64,000 bases of DNA from Schistocephalus solidus (lineage: Eukaryota > Platyhelminthes > Cestoda > Diphyllobothriidea > Diphyllobothriidae), in assembly GCA_017591395.1 (NCBI GenBank), contig WEDG01003285.1, positions 62,001 to 126,000 of the forward strand, read 5' to 3'. The translations under genes were made by a program, and so were the position numbers. Positions within the stretch are counted from its first letter, which is position 1; each line of letters starts with the position of its first letter. Shown in pieces: positions 21,001 through 32,649 of the stretch. The notes below the pieces were generated by a model. It ran no database searches. It was not told the origin of the DNA and saw only the letters and a list, made by a program, of their open reading frames with translations.

Positions 21001-23823
21001 GTCTCTATTCTGCACTCTAACTTAAGGGGTATTATCGGCCTCGGACAATGCTAAGAAGCTTGTCTCACCTCTGCCGTGCTTGATTTAACTGGAATATGAA
21101 TAGATCAGACACGGAATACGGTATGATCAGTTTAATACGTCATTTTTATCAACTGGTGATCCTAAGAATTCCAACCGACTGTTTTAAACGTCGACATGTA
21201 TGCTTGGCCTGAAAGAATCGTTGACAAATACGATTGTTTATCGGAAACAGTATCTCTTAACAAGGGTATTGTCGACTGAATTACCAGTTTCTAACTTTTC
21301 AACGTCAGTAGTCAGTCCGGAGGGATTTGGAATTTATCGAATTGTTCGCTGGTTCAGAGGTTTTATCATTGAATGGCAGTCTCAGTCACAAAAGATTTAC
21401 TGTAGATGCGCTACCTCAGGAAATGTTAGCCGAAATTCTCACATGGCTTTTTTGATTCGAAAAGTTTACTTTAACAGGTTTATGAAATTAATTATCATGC
21501 GAGGAAGTCACAACAGGATGTCGGCTTTAGAATGAGCTCCTTTGTGATCGCTGCAAAAAATGACATTCGATAAAAAGTGACTATTTGAGCAAAATACTTG
21601 TTTTACATTGATTTCAGACAGAACATGCACAGAACATGCACTAAATTATGCTTTGTTGTACTTATCTGGTAGCAAATTTCGTCTTGCTGAATGTTTACAT
21701 TTGAAGAAATGATATCTTTTGGTTTAAAAAAGTATCTTATTAAGGGAGTTTTAAGCCCATGAAAATTATATTTACAAAGCTTTCGTTTCCAGTCGCAAAC
21801 ACATTTTAACTAGTCGGTTAATATTTCATCAGATAAAATATCTACTGGAGACCAGCGATGGAGGGCAGACCAAAAAGTGTAATTTTCTGCCTACGAGGAG
21901 GGACGGTACGGAAATTTCACTCTGATATGTGCCCATTTGCGTGGCTGCTAGCATGCCTAAATACATTCTAGTAAAAACACAAATTTTACATTTACTGACC
22001 TTTCGGAGGTTTAGTATTTATTGTAAAATCTGGAAGCGTATACTGTCTAAATAATTTCGAATACCGATTCCGATGGCGTACACTTCGTTTACTAAAACGC
22101 AGGAGTACTAGACAAGCCGTGGATCAGAAAGGTTTTTAAAAGAAAGATTTTAGATTTACATTAATAATTTAATTTTATCTTAATTTATTAATCAATTATT
22201 TTACTTTTTAATTTTAACCTAATAGACTGCCATGACTCAGTTTGCGGGCTCGGCAAAGTAATGCAGTTAATAATTTTCAAAAATGATATTTATGATCTTA
22301 TCCATAAAATAAGAAAAGCAGTAAAGTTCTTCAAGTGCTGGATGCCAGGTTACTATCTACAGCAATTTTAAGAACATTTAGTGACAGTATGCTGAAACAC
22401 TAGGGATGGCCTACAAACCAAATATTTGTTGAGATCTAAACCAAAAAAGTGAACTTGTTTATTGCCCGCCTCATAGAGCAAAAGAATGTGAAGACTGAGT
22501 GTAGTTTCATTCAATTTTTTTGCCAAATCTTTATCATCGACCGATTTTATAGGCTGGAAGGAGTTGTTTCAAAAGTATCTTCAAGTCGCATTGTTCCGTA
22601 GCATAACATGGATTTAGTTTTTAAACTGGCGTTGCTGGGTCCCTTTGCCATGTTTGTGACGCGGAATACGTAATTTACAAATAAATTTTGTCTAAATTGA
22701 ATAAGATAAAACACCTCTTATTCAAACTCCGCGAAAGTACAACCACACAGTCATACGAATTACTTTGAAGATTCACACGATTGAATAGCCGAGAAATGTG
22801 TTGGTATTGCGCTCGAATAGCCGTAAGGTTTTTTGAATGTTTCATTTGGCAAATAATACCTGACTGTACTAGCGTCCTGTCTCAGTCATTTATACCTCGG
22901 TAATTTAAGCTCCTCAAGGAATATCCTTGAGATTTTTCAAAGCCTGCGAACATAGGATAACAGAAGTCCTGCAATTTATTCACTTCTGGTCTATTGTAAG
23001 ATGGTTTTATTGATATCTGTTTAAGGTATATAACGTTAGACATGAAATGTCGAAGTCGGAAGTTGGTACTTAGCACAGCAGATGAAAAATATTTACTGCT
23101 TATGCTGTACACGTATTCACGTAAGCTCATGCGTCTATTTTCTTTGAATATAAATTTGTCTGGTTAGTTGGCTCTAGTGTGAGCCAGCTACCATCGAAAA
23201 AACAAAAACATTTCAATAAATTAAGAATTCATGTGCCTATGCTCTTGACAGGTCTTTAAACCTCTCCCCAATGAATATCCGCAGATCAACCACAAAACCA
23301 GAATTATGTAACTTTCTCAGGCGTGGCCTGCCTATAAGTCGGTGTAGGGATTGCCAACCTCACCGCGAAATGCCTCCACAGGCGAATATCTTGTCGAAGC
23401 TCATCAACTGAGATGAGGCGGTGAGTTTTGGGTGGCGGGTTGATGTGGTTGTTCGTCTGAGCGCCAAGAAAAGGGCCCAAACTGACTGATGTGGGTGGGT
23501 ATATTTTTGAAGGCTTCGTGTCCTTTAATCGTAGGTCGAACCCCAAGAGCCGTCAGTATATCTGATGCACGTGTGACTGATTGGAAATAATTTGACGTTT
23601 TGGCTCAGGTCGCTCGTTGTTCGTGTTCTGTGAAGTGCAGAATTTGCTGAAGTCGGTAAACTTCACCTTGCCGTTTCAGCCGTTACTCGTTGGTACATAT
23701 CATGAAAGGCAACAGATGAGAATTGCCAAGCTGGCAATAGCAATTTTAAAATTGCAGTTAACTGTGCTTAACGATTACGGTCTCAGTGCGCGCTGCCAGA
23801 TCTCGCGCCAGTACCCGCTCAAG
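18032..23823. other. Intronic AT-rich DNA, mostly unassigned
   Basis: No convincing exon or transposon protein. A block at about 21600-21740 (GTAGCAAATT...ATGATATCTTTTGGTT) recurs in diverged form at 35040-35172 and, more weakly, at 63305-63400, suggesting an old AT-rich dispersed repeat. Confidence 0.4.
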
Positions 23824-23902
23824 ACAAGTAGCTCTGTTGGTAGACAAGTAGCTCTGTTGGGCCCAAATAGCCCAACAAGTAGTTATGTTGGGCCCAAAGG
23901 TT
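23824..23902 (+). repeat. Short hairpin-rich direct repeat
   Basis: AGTAGCTCTGTTGG is repeated, then CTGTTGGGCCC and GCCCAACA pair, followed by a further TGTTGGGCCC. This is a local duplication with overlapping hairpins; no function is evident. Confidence 0.6.
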
Positions 23903-24095
23903 TTCAGTGCTGAAAAGTAGCCTTCTCACAGCTCCGTGGCCGAAGACCTCCTTGACACCGGAAACCTGTAGACAAAAACTGTGCCTTCTGCGTCCGCATT
24001 TAAGCTCATGGACTTCATGCGCTTAGGTACCTGGAAAGCACAAGGTCGGCTAAAATTACGCAGGTGACACCACAATGTTAGGTAAAATCACCCCC

Positions 24096-24455
24096 CTAAA
24101 CAGGCCACGTGGTAGATGCGTTGGACCAACATGGGGGCCACATTAGGGCACGGCAGGCGTTATTCGGGTTGCGCTCCCACAACAAATGCCGAACATGGAG
24201 GTGTGGTGGCATGCCTAGGGGCGGCTAGGACTTAAGAGACCTGGCCGCGCCAGCCACCTGCGTCCTCTCCTGCCTCCGGTCTTCTTGACTCTGTCTTGAC
24301 ACCGGGCTCAGGTGGGGGAGGCGAGAGTGCGGTAGATGCAGCGCAAGTCTACTATCACTTTAAACTAAATCACGCGCAAGTCACCGTCCCTGCTCCACTT
24401 TCCCATGGAGCATACGGTGGACATCGTCGGACTACGACGGTCGAACTGTCGAGGT
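24096..24455 (+). repeat. Dispersed repeat family D, plus-strand copy
   Basis: About 360 bp, GC-rich, ending in ACGGTCGAACTGTCG. Shared blocks such as CTTCTTGACTCTGTCTTGAC and CACGCGCAAGTCACCGTCCC recur at 52085-52318; diverged minus-strand copies lie at 30886-31160, 44378-44535 and 58530-58790. Non-coding and of unknown class. Confidence 0.7.
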
Positions 24456-24727
24456 AAAATCACATTGCTATCTCAGGGGTTACAGGTGTAACCATATTGA
24501 AAGCACAGTTACTGGGTGAAAACTCAGACATGCGTTTCGCCAAAATTCTGCCACCGCGTGACACACCTGCGAGGGGTTCTGATCATCAGTGGGTCCCTCA
24601 GAGTTTCCTGTGGGCCTCCTGGTAGATACTCCAGTTTAGACATTTTTGTTTTTAAATTTCCTTAGAAATAACTAGTAAACTAAGAGTAAATCAGTCTATT
24701 TTCAGGTTTCCAGGCGTAGGCTGAAAG

Positions 24728-24998
24728 TTGATATGAACCTTTGGGTCTATTAGCCACATCGAGACAACTGGTTAATATTCATTGAACTGCCCAACAGGCA
24801 GCCAATATACGAGTTACATGATGCAACACATCGTCTGCACAGGTACTAGCTGAAAGCCCAGATACGTCAAGATGATGCGTCCTGTAACCACCATTTATAT
24901 TATTGACTGCCTGTTGGCAGTTCAATGAATAGTACACAGTTATCTCGTTGTGGCTGATAGAAATCGGCCTAACTAACTAAGTTCAACTTCCTATCTGG
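24728..24998. repeat. Foldback element with about 95-bp inverted arms
   Basis: Left arm (through CATTGAACTGCCCAACAGGC, near 24780-24800) and right arm (GCCTGTTGGCAGTTCAATGA, near 24909-24929) are inverted copies with moderate divergence, separated by about 85 bp. No transposase. The shape is that of a MITE-like or foldback element. Confidence 0.65.
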
Positions 24999-25559
24999 GC
25001 CTATAAGCCGTTATATATACTTATTTACTCAAAGTTAGTGATTAATGGCTATAAAAATTAAAACAGCAACAATATCTAGCGTAAAAATAACTTTTAGATT
25101 CGCACAAACATGTAAGTTACTTGACTATGCCGTACACCTTACTTTTTGGTTGTCAATTTTTGTTAAATACAGCATCAGCCAGCAGGCGGGGAGCTGGTGA
25201 ATAATGTGTCCCAAAGTCAGCAAATTTTGGTTTTCGCGGATATTATTTTTTTGTTTTTGAACCAAAATGATTTTGGTTTTTCGGCACAAGCATAAAAAAT
25301 GAACACAGCTTTGGAGACTTCTCTTCGTCAGGGTGTGGTCTGGAGGAATTCACACTACAGTGTTGAGTCATTGGGTGACGTATTCGAGGAAATGGGCTCA
25401 GCTCACTCATGGGGTTGGTTTGATCATGATTGGAAGCATTTATGTTTTGCGAAGTTAATTCCACTTAATGTCTTCTTCTGAAACAAAGCATGCAGCGTAC
25501 ATAAGTATTTAAGTAAAGTTCAGGTCAGATAAATTTATAGGTTTGCTTTGACGTTGTCA

Positions 25560-25740
25560 ATTGGAACATTATTGGAGCGTTGGACTTCTGAGCGACAGGT
25601 CGTGGGTTCGAGCCGCGGTTGGGGCACATCTTGGGGTTGGGTGTGGCTGGCTGATGACGGCTTATGAGCCAGAAATGGCAATTGCAGTCTCCTTTGCTTT
25701 TGCCGGCTTGTTAATCCAAATTGTTTTTGTCCCTATGTGC
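25560..25740 (+). repeat. tRNA-headed SINE with hammerhead body
   Basis: The head has a tRNA-like A box, an anticodon-arm-like GTTGGACTTCTGAGCGAC (loop CTTCTGA, Arg UCU-like) and a B box GGGTTCGAGCC at 25611-25621. These are RNA polymerase III promoter elements by family knowledge. The body carries a hammerhead at 25639-25693. No tail is recognised. Confidence 0.75.
25639..25693 (+). ncRNA. Hammerhead motif in SINE
   Basis: Stem I outer GGG/CCU, internal loop UGU/U, inner GGCUGG/GCAGUC with one mismatch next to the core. CUGAUGA at 25651-25657, stem II GGCU-UAUG-AGCC, then GAAAUGGCAAUU. The 10.1-11.1 position is C/A. The G/G at the base of stem I probably weakens this copy. Confidence 0.6.
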
Positions 25741-25779
25741 TTCTCCAAATTACTCAAAAGGCTCCCAAAGGTGTGACAA

Positions 25780-27462
25780 CCTGTTAAGCTTCTAGTCGAA
25801 AAACATATGGAACCACTCAGATATTGGCTTTTACTGGGCACTTTAAGTAAGAGGAAAGTTATAACATGCTCTGTAGAGGTCCCATGTCGGTTTCACACTC
25901 TCTGAAGACTTATTACCAAACAGCTGCATGAGATACTTTCCGACCTAATTTTAGCTGCATGAATCTGTACATGCGGAACGACAAAACAAACGTGAGTAAA
26001 AATTTAAAAAATGCAAAGCTATTTTCATATCAGAGAGAGAGAGAGCAGGTCACCAGGAAAAAGAAAACATTTGACGAAAACGCAATATGCAACCCCACTT
26101 CGGGAACAAAGGATAGGTCAGCGAGTGATGCGGAACGGATGTCAATAGGGTTTTATCGGATGCGGCTAAATGAAGGAGAGCGCCAACCGAATCCTAGCGC
26201 TTTCCATTGTTTTCGTTAGGGTTCGAATTCGTTGCTGGCTTATTAGGGTCACACAATTGCTTGCTGCGCCGACAAGTGTGCGGTTTGGGATAACTGGCGG
26301 CATTACGTCACGCCGAACACTTTGCGCGATGTCATTCCTAGCTGACCTAGCCCAATTTTCACGAACCCTCGATGGGAACAAGAATGAGGTCAGCTCAGCG
26401 CGATCTTTCATCACCACAGTAAAACGGATGCGCTTTGAAACTACTGCGGCGTCGTAGTAGTCTCCGCTTTGGAAAGTTGCCGGCTGACCCGCTACTTCGA
26501 TCCTCTTATAGCCAATGAAATATTGCGTGAACCTATTAACCCAGCAACGAATGCTTACTCTACCGAAGGAAAAAGACGGAATAAGGGTTAGTTTGGCTTA
26601 TAATACGGTCGCGTATTCCACGCTAAATCTATCCTTTGTTCCCTGAGTGGGATCGCATATTGCGTCCTTGTCAAACATTTAACCTGCACGTGCTGAGCAT
26701 GGCGTAATCTTTGCCACCGGGTAACTTGCCATCGATTGGCACGCATTACTGACAAACGGGACCGTTCAGTTAAGTAAACATAGATAAGCTTCCGTCTCCT
26801 AGCCCATACTTTCTGGCCATGTGAATCCTTTATTTATCAAAATCTGTCTTCCTAAATAATAGGCACTTTTTAAAGGTTCTCAACACTCTAACGTGCCGGA
26901 TTATGCTCACAATGAACTCTACCAGCTCAAACTTGAAGATGCTACATTGACCTTCATTTTATATGTTTTTCGTCACTGTTTCAGCAACAAGTTATTGAAA
27001 GCTTCCTTGAAGGTCATCAGAATAACTATTAGGTAGTTTTACTTGGTAAGAAGTCCAACCAACGCACCTTCCAATTAAACCGCGCACGCCCTTCACAATA
27101 CTACCATGAGCTAAACAATCTTCTTATAATCGTTTTATTTCACTATAATACAGCTCGTATCCTTGCTTACATTGATCAGGCGTCATTCAACTCGTTTAAG
27201 TTTTTTTAATGCCATACTAGCCGACAGATCCTAGATTTTAGAAGACGCACAGAGATAGATAGACAAAGTACAAAATGTTAAATTAGCAGAATTTAACTGT
27301 CGTACATTTAAAGGCTTACGCAAAATTGACGTACATTAATCCCTCGCCCCTTTTTGTTTGCTTTTCGCAGAGTTTCTCCTAGGATGCATTCTGCGGATTT
27401 GCAACAATTAGTGGAATTTTAATATTTTTATCATTTTCTTCACATATTTAAGAACGAACGGT
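25780..27462. other. Intronic DNA without recognised features
   Basis: Short chance frames only. A GC-richer patch at 26200-26480 has overlapping frames on both strands but no family match. Confidence 0.4.
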
Positions 27463-27728
27463 ATAGTGTTTAAGAGCATGGGTTCGAACGCATGACCTAT
27501 TGGTTAGAAGTCAAACTATAACCAGTGAGCCTCAGTGGCACACCATCTGGGGTTGGTTATTGCTGGCTTATGACTGCTAACAAGCCAGAAATGGCTATCC
27601 AGTCTCCCTGGTCTTTAATGGGAATGTTCTACCACCTATACTAGCTGCTCTGCTGTTAATGTGGGGGCTAGAGAGTGAGCCCCAAGGAAGAACAAGACAA
27701 ATGAGTTCCGTAACTGTTCGATGAGTGT
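27463..27728 (+). repeat. SINE, head-body-tail order
   Basis: A degraded tRNA-like head is followed by a body with a broken core (CTTATGACTGC...AAGCCAGAAATGG). The tail carries the hairpin GGGGCTAGAGAGTGAGCCCC and GACAAATGAGTTCCGTAAC, and abuts (TA)n at 27729. This copy shows the linear order of the family. Confidence 0.7.
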
Positions 27729-28125
27729 CTATATATATATATATATATATATGGATATAGGAGAAAATACGGACCCCAGGTGTTGAAATGGAAGGGGAAG
27801 ATAAAGGCGATCTCTGGGGTAGAAGGTATACTTGTCTGACGTTTCACCTCATACTCGAGCGCATCATCGGAGATGAGAATAGGGGGAACATGGTTTAAAA
27901 AGGGGGGTCTTTCGTGCTCACTTGCGGTTGGTCCAGCTGCCTCGTTCATTGAGGGGAGGACCAATGAGAAACGAGGCAGCTGGACCAACCGCAAGTGAGC
28001 ACGAAAGACCCCCCTTTTTAAACCATGTAGTTCCCCCTATTCTCTATCTCCGATGATGCGCTCGAGTATGAGCGTGAAACGTCAGACAAGTATACCTCTA
28101 CCCCAGAGATCGCCTTATCTTCCTT

Positions 28126-28189
<64 letters not shown>
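27729..28189. repeat. Large palindrome with hammerhead-like arms between (TA)n tracts
   Basis: Left arm 27790-27946 and right arm 27970-28127 are inverted copies around a 23-bp centre, flanked by (TA)n at 27729-27752 and 28128-28189. Each arm holds GATGATGCGCTCGAGTATGA followed by GTGAAACGTC, read outward (minus in the left arm, plus in the right). It resembles a hammerhead with stem II CGCUC/GAGCG (right arm) and a two-base stem III ACGU before GUC. The core is CCGAUGA, so U4 is replaced by C. Confidence 0.75.
28044..28096 (+). ncRNA. Hammerhead-like motif in right palindrome arm (degenerate)
   Basis: CCGAUGA, stem II CGCUC/GAGCG, GAA, stem III AC/GU, GUC. Only three stem I pairs (UCU/AGA) are evident. 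Probably a relic; the mirror copy is at about 27821-27877 on the minus strand. Confidence 0.4.
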
Positions 28190-28192
<3 letters not shown>

Positions 28193-28214
28193 AAGGTGGA
28201 ACCGACAAAGACAA

Positions 28215-28269
28215 GGGAGACCGGAATGGCCATTTCTGGCTTATTAGCCGTCATCAGCCAGTCATACCT
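28215..28269 (-). ncRNA. Hammerhead ribozyme motif in SINE dimer, unit 1
   Basis: Minus strand: stem I GACUGG/CCGGUC, internal loop UAU/U, outer AGG/CCC. CUGAUGA (complement of 28251-28257), stem II GGCU-AAUA-AGCC, then GAAAUGGCCAUU with palindromic stem III AUGGCCAU and predicted cleavage at AUU. Core complete except C/A at 10.1-11.1. Confidence 0.75.
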
Positions 28270-28524
28270 AATCCCGGGTGTGGATCACCCGAGATTCGAA
28301 CCCGCGACCTTTGGTCATTGAGTGTAACACTCTACCATTGAGTCACGAGTCCGTTGTTTTGTCGGTTTGTGATCGGGACTATGAATTATGATAGTGAGGT
28401 GTTCACCGATCTGGATAAGGAACATGGATGTTCCGTTGTGCCCTGGAGCTCACTTTAGAGCCCTCGCAGGCAGTTGCATAGCAACTTGGGGAATATGATG
28501 ATAAGGTGGAACCGACAAAGACAA

Positions 28525-28579
28525 GGGAGACCGGAATGGCCATTTCTGGCTTATTAGCCGTCATCAGCCAGTCATACCC
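28525..28579 (-). ncRNA. Hammerhead ribozyme motif in SINE dimer, unit 2
   Basis: Same as unit 1, displaced by 310 bp, with the outer stem I helix now GGG/CCC. Confidence 0.75.
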
Positions 28580-29191
28580 AATCCCGGGTGTGGATCACCC
28601 GAGATTCGAACCCGCGACCTTTGGTCATTGAGTGTAACACTCTACCATTGAGCCACGAGTCCGTTGTTTTGTCGGTTTGCGATCGGGACTATGAATTATG
28701 ATAGTGAGGTGTTCACCGATCTGGCTAAGGAACATGGATGTTCCGTTGTGCCCTGGAGCTCACTTTAGAGCCCTCGCAGGCAGTTGCATAGCAACTTGGG
28801 GAATATGATGATAAGGTGATATATATATAATATATAGCAACTTGGGGAATATGATGATAAGGTGATATATATATTATTATAGTATATATATTATATATAC
28901 TGCTTTGTCAAATTTGGAAGTGCGCTGGCGGCTTGGAACGTAAGGCCTATGGTATTCGAAGCATTACCGTATTCTGAAGTATCGTAGTACGATAGCGAAC
29001 CTGAAGAGTGTATTTTAACTAAATGGCGAAAAGACAGGCACTTCTATATCTTATTATTTGCATACTATCTCCTCCCTTGTCATTTTTTAAAGATTTCAGT
29101 TTTCTAGAATCCATATGTTGTCCTTATGCGTGCACAATCTGCCTTATGATTTTGGCTCTAAATACGAGTAATTTAAAAATTCCCACTTCAG

Positions 29192-29851
29192 ACGTTATAT
29201 CTGCCGCACAATGTGGATATGAACAGTCTAACCTACAAGCTCCAGTCAAAGAACATGCACAGAAATCTCTCCAGGAGTACCCCTGGGTTCAGTTGCAACG
29301 CCGCTACAGCCTACGAAGATGACCTAGAAGAATCAGAGCTCATTTATGACGTGCAAAATACACTTGTGGTTTTCGGCAAGCTCGAGCTCTCCAAGACCGA
29401 AACGAAGCCTATGAAGACCTGGTCGAAAGAGTACCGCCAACTGGTGTCAGGACAGGTGCGCATCAGTAACGGCGGCAAAGTGGATCCGGTCATCTCAGCC
29501 TACACGGATGTACCCGACTTTCTAGCTGTGCACACTTCCACCCCGGACAAGGACACCACATATGCCGTCCTCGAAAGTGGTTGTCAAATAAAAATCAAGA
29601 TAGACAAGAACGTAGATCGTAAAAGCATCAAGTTTATCAATGACACCAGATCAGAGAAATATAAGGTTCTATTTGACCGTCATGTAGAAGAGGGTGAGAC
29701 CTCTAACGGACACACCGATTACGACATGCAGGTTAATCAATTGTTCCGTTTTGCCCGGGATCGCTACGACTTGGACAACATCACCGGCACGGTACAGGAT
29801 GACTGTATCATCCTCTTCGCACCCTTTCTACGGTCGGAAATAAAGTCTTGA
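29192..29851 (+). CDS. Exon 2 of the two-ACD small heat-shock-like protein
   Basis: The acceptor TTCCCACTTCAG ends at 29191. The frame is closed upstream by TAA at 29174, so the exon must start after that point. Phase 0 fits exon 1. The 219 residues begin TLYLPHNVDMNSLTYKL, the end of the first alpha-crystallin-like domain. An acidic linker (YEDDLEESELIYD) and a middle segment follow, then a second domain from about residue 128: ESGCQIKIKIDKNVDRKSIK as the early strands and LFRFARDRYDLDNITGTVQD with CIILFAPF as the late strands. The stop is TGA 29849-29851. AATAAA overlaps the coding end (29839-29844) and ATTAAA lies at 30241. The SINE dimer ends about 320 bp upstream of the exon. The family call is inference from strand pattern; the coding call is firmer. 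Confidence 0.65.
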   Translation, partial: TLYLPHNVDMNSLTYKLQSKNMHRNLSRSTPGFSCNAATAYEDDLEESELIYDVQNTLVVFGKLELSKTETKPMKTWSKEYRQLVSGQVRISNGGKVDPVISAYTDVPDFLAVHTSTPDKDTTYAVLESGCQIKIKIDKNVDRKSIKFINDTRSEKYKVLFDRHVEEGETSNGHTDYDMQVNQLFRFARDRYDLDNITGTVQDDCIILFAPFLRSEIKS

Positions 29852-30154
29852 ACTGCCTGACATTATCTTTTTGCCTAGAAAAGAAGAAGTTACGTGGAGT
29901 GGAGAAGAGGACAAGAAGGGGAGGCACGCTGCAATCAATTGTTGTTTTTAAACAAAACAAACGTTTTACTCTTACTTTGGGAACGATACATTTTCTTACT
30001 TAACACAACCTTCACTCTTTCACCGGCACTGGTGTTGCAAGAGACTGAATGCAGAAGTCAACGCAATTAAATTGTCAAAATACCCTCTGGCTCCACTGTC
30101 CATCTTGAGAGTTTTTGCTAAAACAGCTACCTTCCAACCTTGCCTTACTCCATC

Positions 30155-30210
<56 letters not shown>

Positions 30211-30885
30211 ACTGCTTTCAACTGAAAGGCTGAAGGAATGATTAAAGTGCGCATCTCTTGCTGCCTCCCGTTATTATAAAGGACAAATTATTGATGTTGT
30301 AGGTTGTTTGTGATTACTGCTGGTGAAAGGGTAGGTAAGAGCGCAGGAAATTGGAAAGGGAACTGCCGAAACTGAACTGACATCTTACACCCAATAGTGT
30401 AGCGACGGTGTTTATGCAGTAACAGACCGGCAAATGAGTTAGCACATCGTTGCCAATTTTTCCGCAGGGAATCTGAAGTGCAGGACAAATACTGAGCGGC
30501 CGATGAAGGGCACTTATGTCCGTGCGACTGTACCAGTTGTGCCCTTTTAATATTTTACGGAGGGTCAAAACGGCAGTAAATTTATTGTGATGGTCTGCCC
30601 ATTTGAGACAAAAAGGACCAATACTTTCTCGAAGGGACCATAGGGCTTAGTGGCGGGGAAATCTTCCTTATGATAAAGCAGTCCTAGACAGCATCAACCG
30701 GACTAACTATTCCTACACCCACCATGATTGGCTAAAGCCAAGTCTAGTGGAGGTGCGTTTAGATGCATGGCCTGCAAAAGTTATAAAATCCATGTTCACA
30801 TGGCGTTGACTTTGCATGAGGCTAAATGGTATAGAGGTCAAAGCAAGGGTCAGTGACTTTAGTTTGACTCTCATTCGATAGGGAG
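29852..30885 (+). other. Probable 3' untranslated region and downstream DNA
   Basis: Holds a (CT)n tract at 30162-30206 and ATTAAA at 30241. No other gene is visible. Confidence 0.4.
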
Positions 30886-31160
30886 AACGAGTTATGTCAT
30901 CGGATAGTAACTGACAGTTTGGCTGTCGTATCCGACAAGATCCACCGTGTCCTTCACACCAAGATGGCACAGGGACGGTGACCTACTCGTGAATTAGGCC
31001 ATAGTTAAGGTAAACTTACGCTGCATCTACCACACTGTCTCCAACTCCCCCACCTGGGCCCGGTGTCGTGACCAAGTCAAGAAGACCAGCGGCAGGGGAG
31101 AGCGCCGGAAGCTGGCGCACCCGGAGTCGCCCTCAGGCGTGCCGCCACACCTAGGTCAGA
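30886..31160 (-). repeat. Dispersed repeat family D, minus-strand copy
   Basis: Diverged reverse complement of the 24-kb copy: AGATCCACCGTGTCC, GACGGTGACC, CACCTGGGCCCGGTGTCGTG and AAGTCAAGAAGACC are recognisable. Confidence 0.6.
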
Positions 31161-32160
31161 TCCGATGGGGTGGCAGAGCCATAAAGGTCACATTATGAAG
31201 GAGGCATTGCAGTCTCACGCACATTCCACCAGCCAGTCACTCCACGAAAACGCACACTGGGATGACTGTGTTGTCCAAGTTATCCCGACAATTGGCAAAC
31301 TTCCAAGCCAGCGCCTTTAGCGCATCGTGGTAGCTTCAAGCGCGTCAGTTTTTTATAGAATGGAAGATGTGCTATGCTGTCGACCCCGTTCTTTATTCCA
31401 TTGGCAATTCTTAGTCACTTCAGGAGCCGGTGATCTGTCTGGGGCAAGCAATTGGCGCATTGGCTAACATGGCCAGTGACCTAGTCTGCGCGTGACATAT
31501 AAACACACGACCTGGACCCCCAACTACGAACATCTTCGCTTCACGCATAGGTCTGGTTTGTCACTTGTGAATCCCTTGCATGGAGACTGGTAAACCAGTG
31601 CCTAAGGACCGGAAATATGTTGGCTATTAGCCTTCTACAGCTCAACAGCCAGCGAATCAGAACACCTGCAGGCGTGCTAGACTAAGTATAGTGAGTACTG
31701 TGCTTAATTGCTCTGGACAGGATTACCGGCGTACCGGCCTCGCCCGTGTATCAGCGACGCTTCGAACGGCAGATTGGGCGCACTGACTGACTTAGAATAA
31801 GCCCCCATCTAACGCATACCAGTTGCTTGTAAGGCAGTAGGCAAAGGCTTCTACAGACCCAGCACCGCTTGGATAGAGCATGCAGTGAGCCAACATGGCT
31901 CCAGTTTAGGTATAGCACAGCACCATCCCAAACTATCTCGGAGGGAGGGAGGGGGGGGGAAGAGGCGAGATTCAGCATAGATAAAAGAGTAAGCTTGTAA
32001 TCGACGTTCCTCGCATCTCGCACTGTACCCCAATAGCAACCCTTCCAGAGCAGTAACCGATAACTTAGGTCCGGCACAATGGATGATCTCACAGTTTATT
32101 CCGGCTGTTATACACCAAACCCATGCTTGAACCTCTTGTAGGTCTTACGCAACAGGTCCA
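31161..32160. other. Unassigned DNA
   Basis: Overlapping short frames in GC-richer sequence at 31750-32090 show no family resemblance. Confidence 0.4.
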
Positions 32161-32164
32161 TCTT

Positions 32165-32335
32165 TAATAATTGACGGCCATTCCAGTCTCCCTTGTCTTT
32201 GCCGGCAATATTTATCTGCCTATTCTACTACTAGCCGTTGTGAGGCTGCTGGCGGGGCTCGAGAGTGAGCCCCAACGCAGAACGGGACGAACGATTTCCG
32301 TTAACGATCGGTGAGCATTCATCAACGCAGTCTCT
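32165..32335 (+). repeat. SINE fragment: ribozyme 3' end plus tail
   Basis: Begins ACGGCCATTCCAGTCTCCC, i.e. in stem III a few bases before the expected cleavage site. It runs through the tail hairpin GGGGCTCGAGAGTGAGCCCC and AACGATCGGTGAGCATTCAT. No head. Confidence 0.7.
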
Positions 32336-32649
32336 TGCATCCATGCTCCCTGTTCATGAGTCAAGACCAAAATGACGACCCTATGAGCTACCTGACGACT
32401 ACGGAGGTAATGTGGCAAAGTCAGGTATAAGTCTGGTAACGAATACTAGTACAAAAGACCTGCTCTAGGTAAGGATATCCTTGCACCTCCATGCGGGACT
32501 GGAAGCGCATCCATATGGTGGGCAGGGCTATAGCTGCCTGGATGAAGGCAGCATAAACACGAGGCAGTTCTGTATCAATCTACCCGCATCTCTGCCATCG
32601 CCGCCCAGCTATCTTTGTGTGTGCGTGTGTGTTTAATTTCTCGAAACCA

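Larger units (their letters stand above)
28190..28870 (-). repeat. SINE tandem dimer, 310-bp period
   Basis: ATAAGGTGGAACCGACAAAG starts at 28191 and 28501, and the shorter ATAAGGTGA recurs at 28811, so two full 310-bp units are followed by a short third start and a scrambled TA tail. On the minus strand each unit runs tail (GGGCTCTAAAGTGAGCTCC), linker, tRNA-like head with GGGTTCGAATC, then hammerhead. The two units differ at very few positions. Confidence 0.85.

Noticed and set aside
30162..30206. CRISPR-like or regulatory meaning of the (CT)n tract
   Set aside because: Plain dinucleotide microsatellite in a probable 3' untranslated region.
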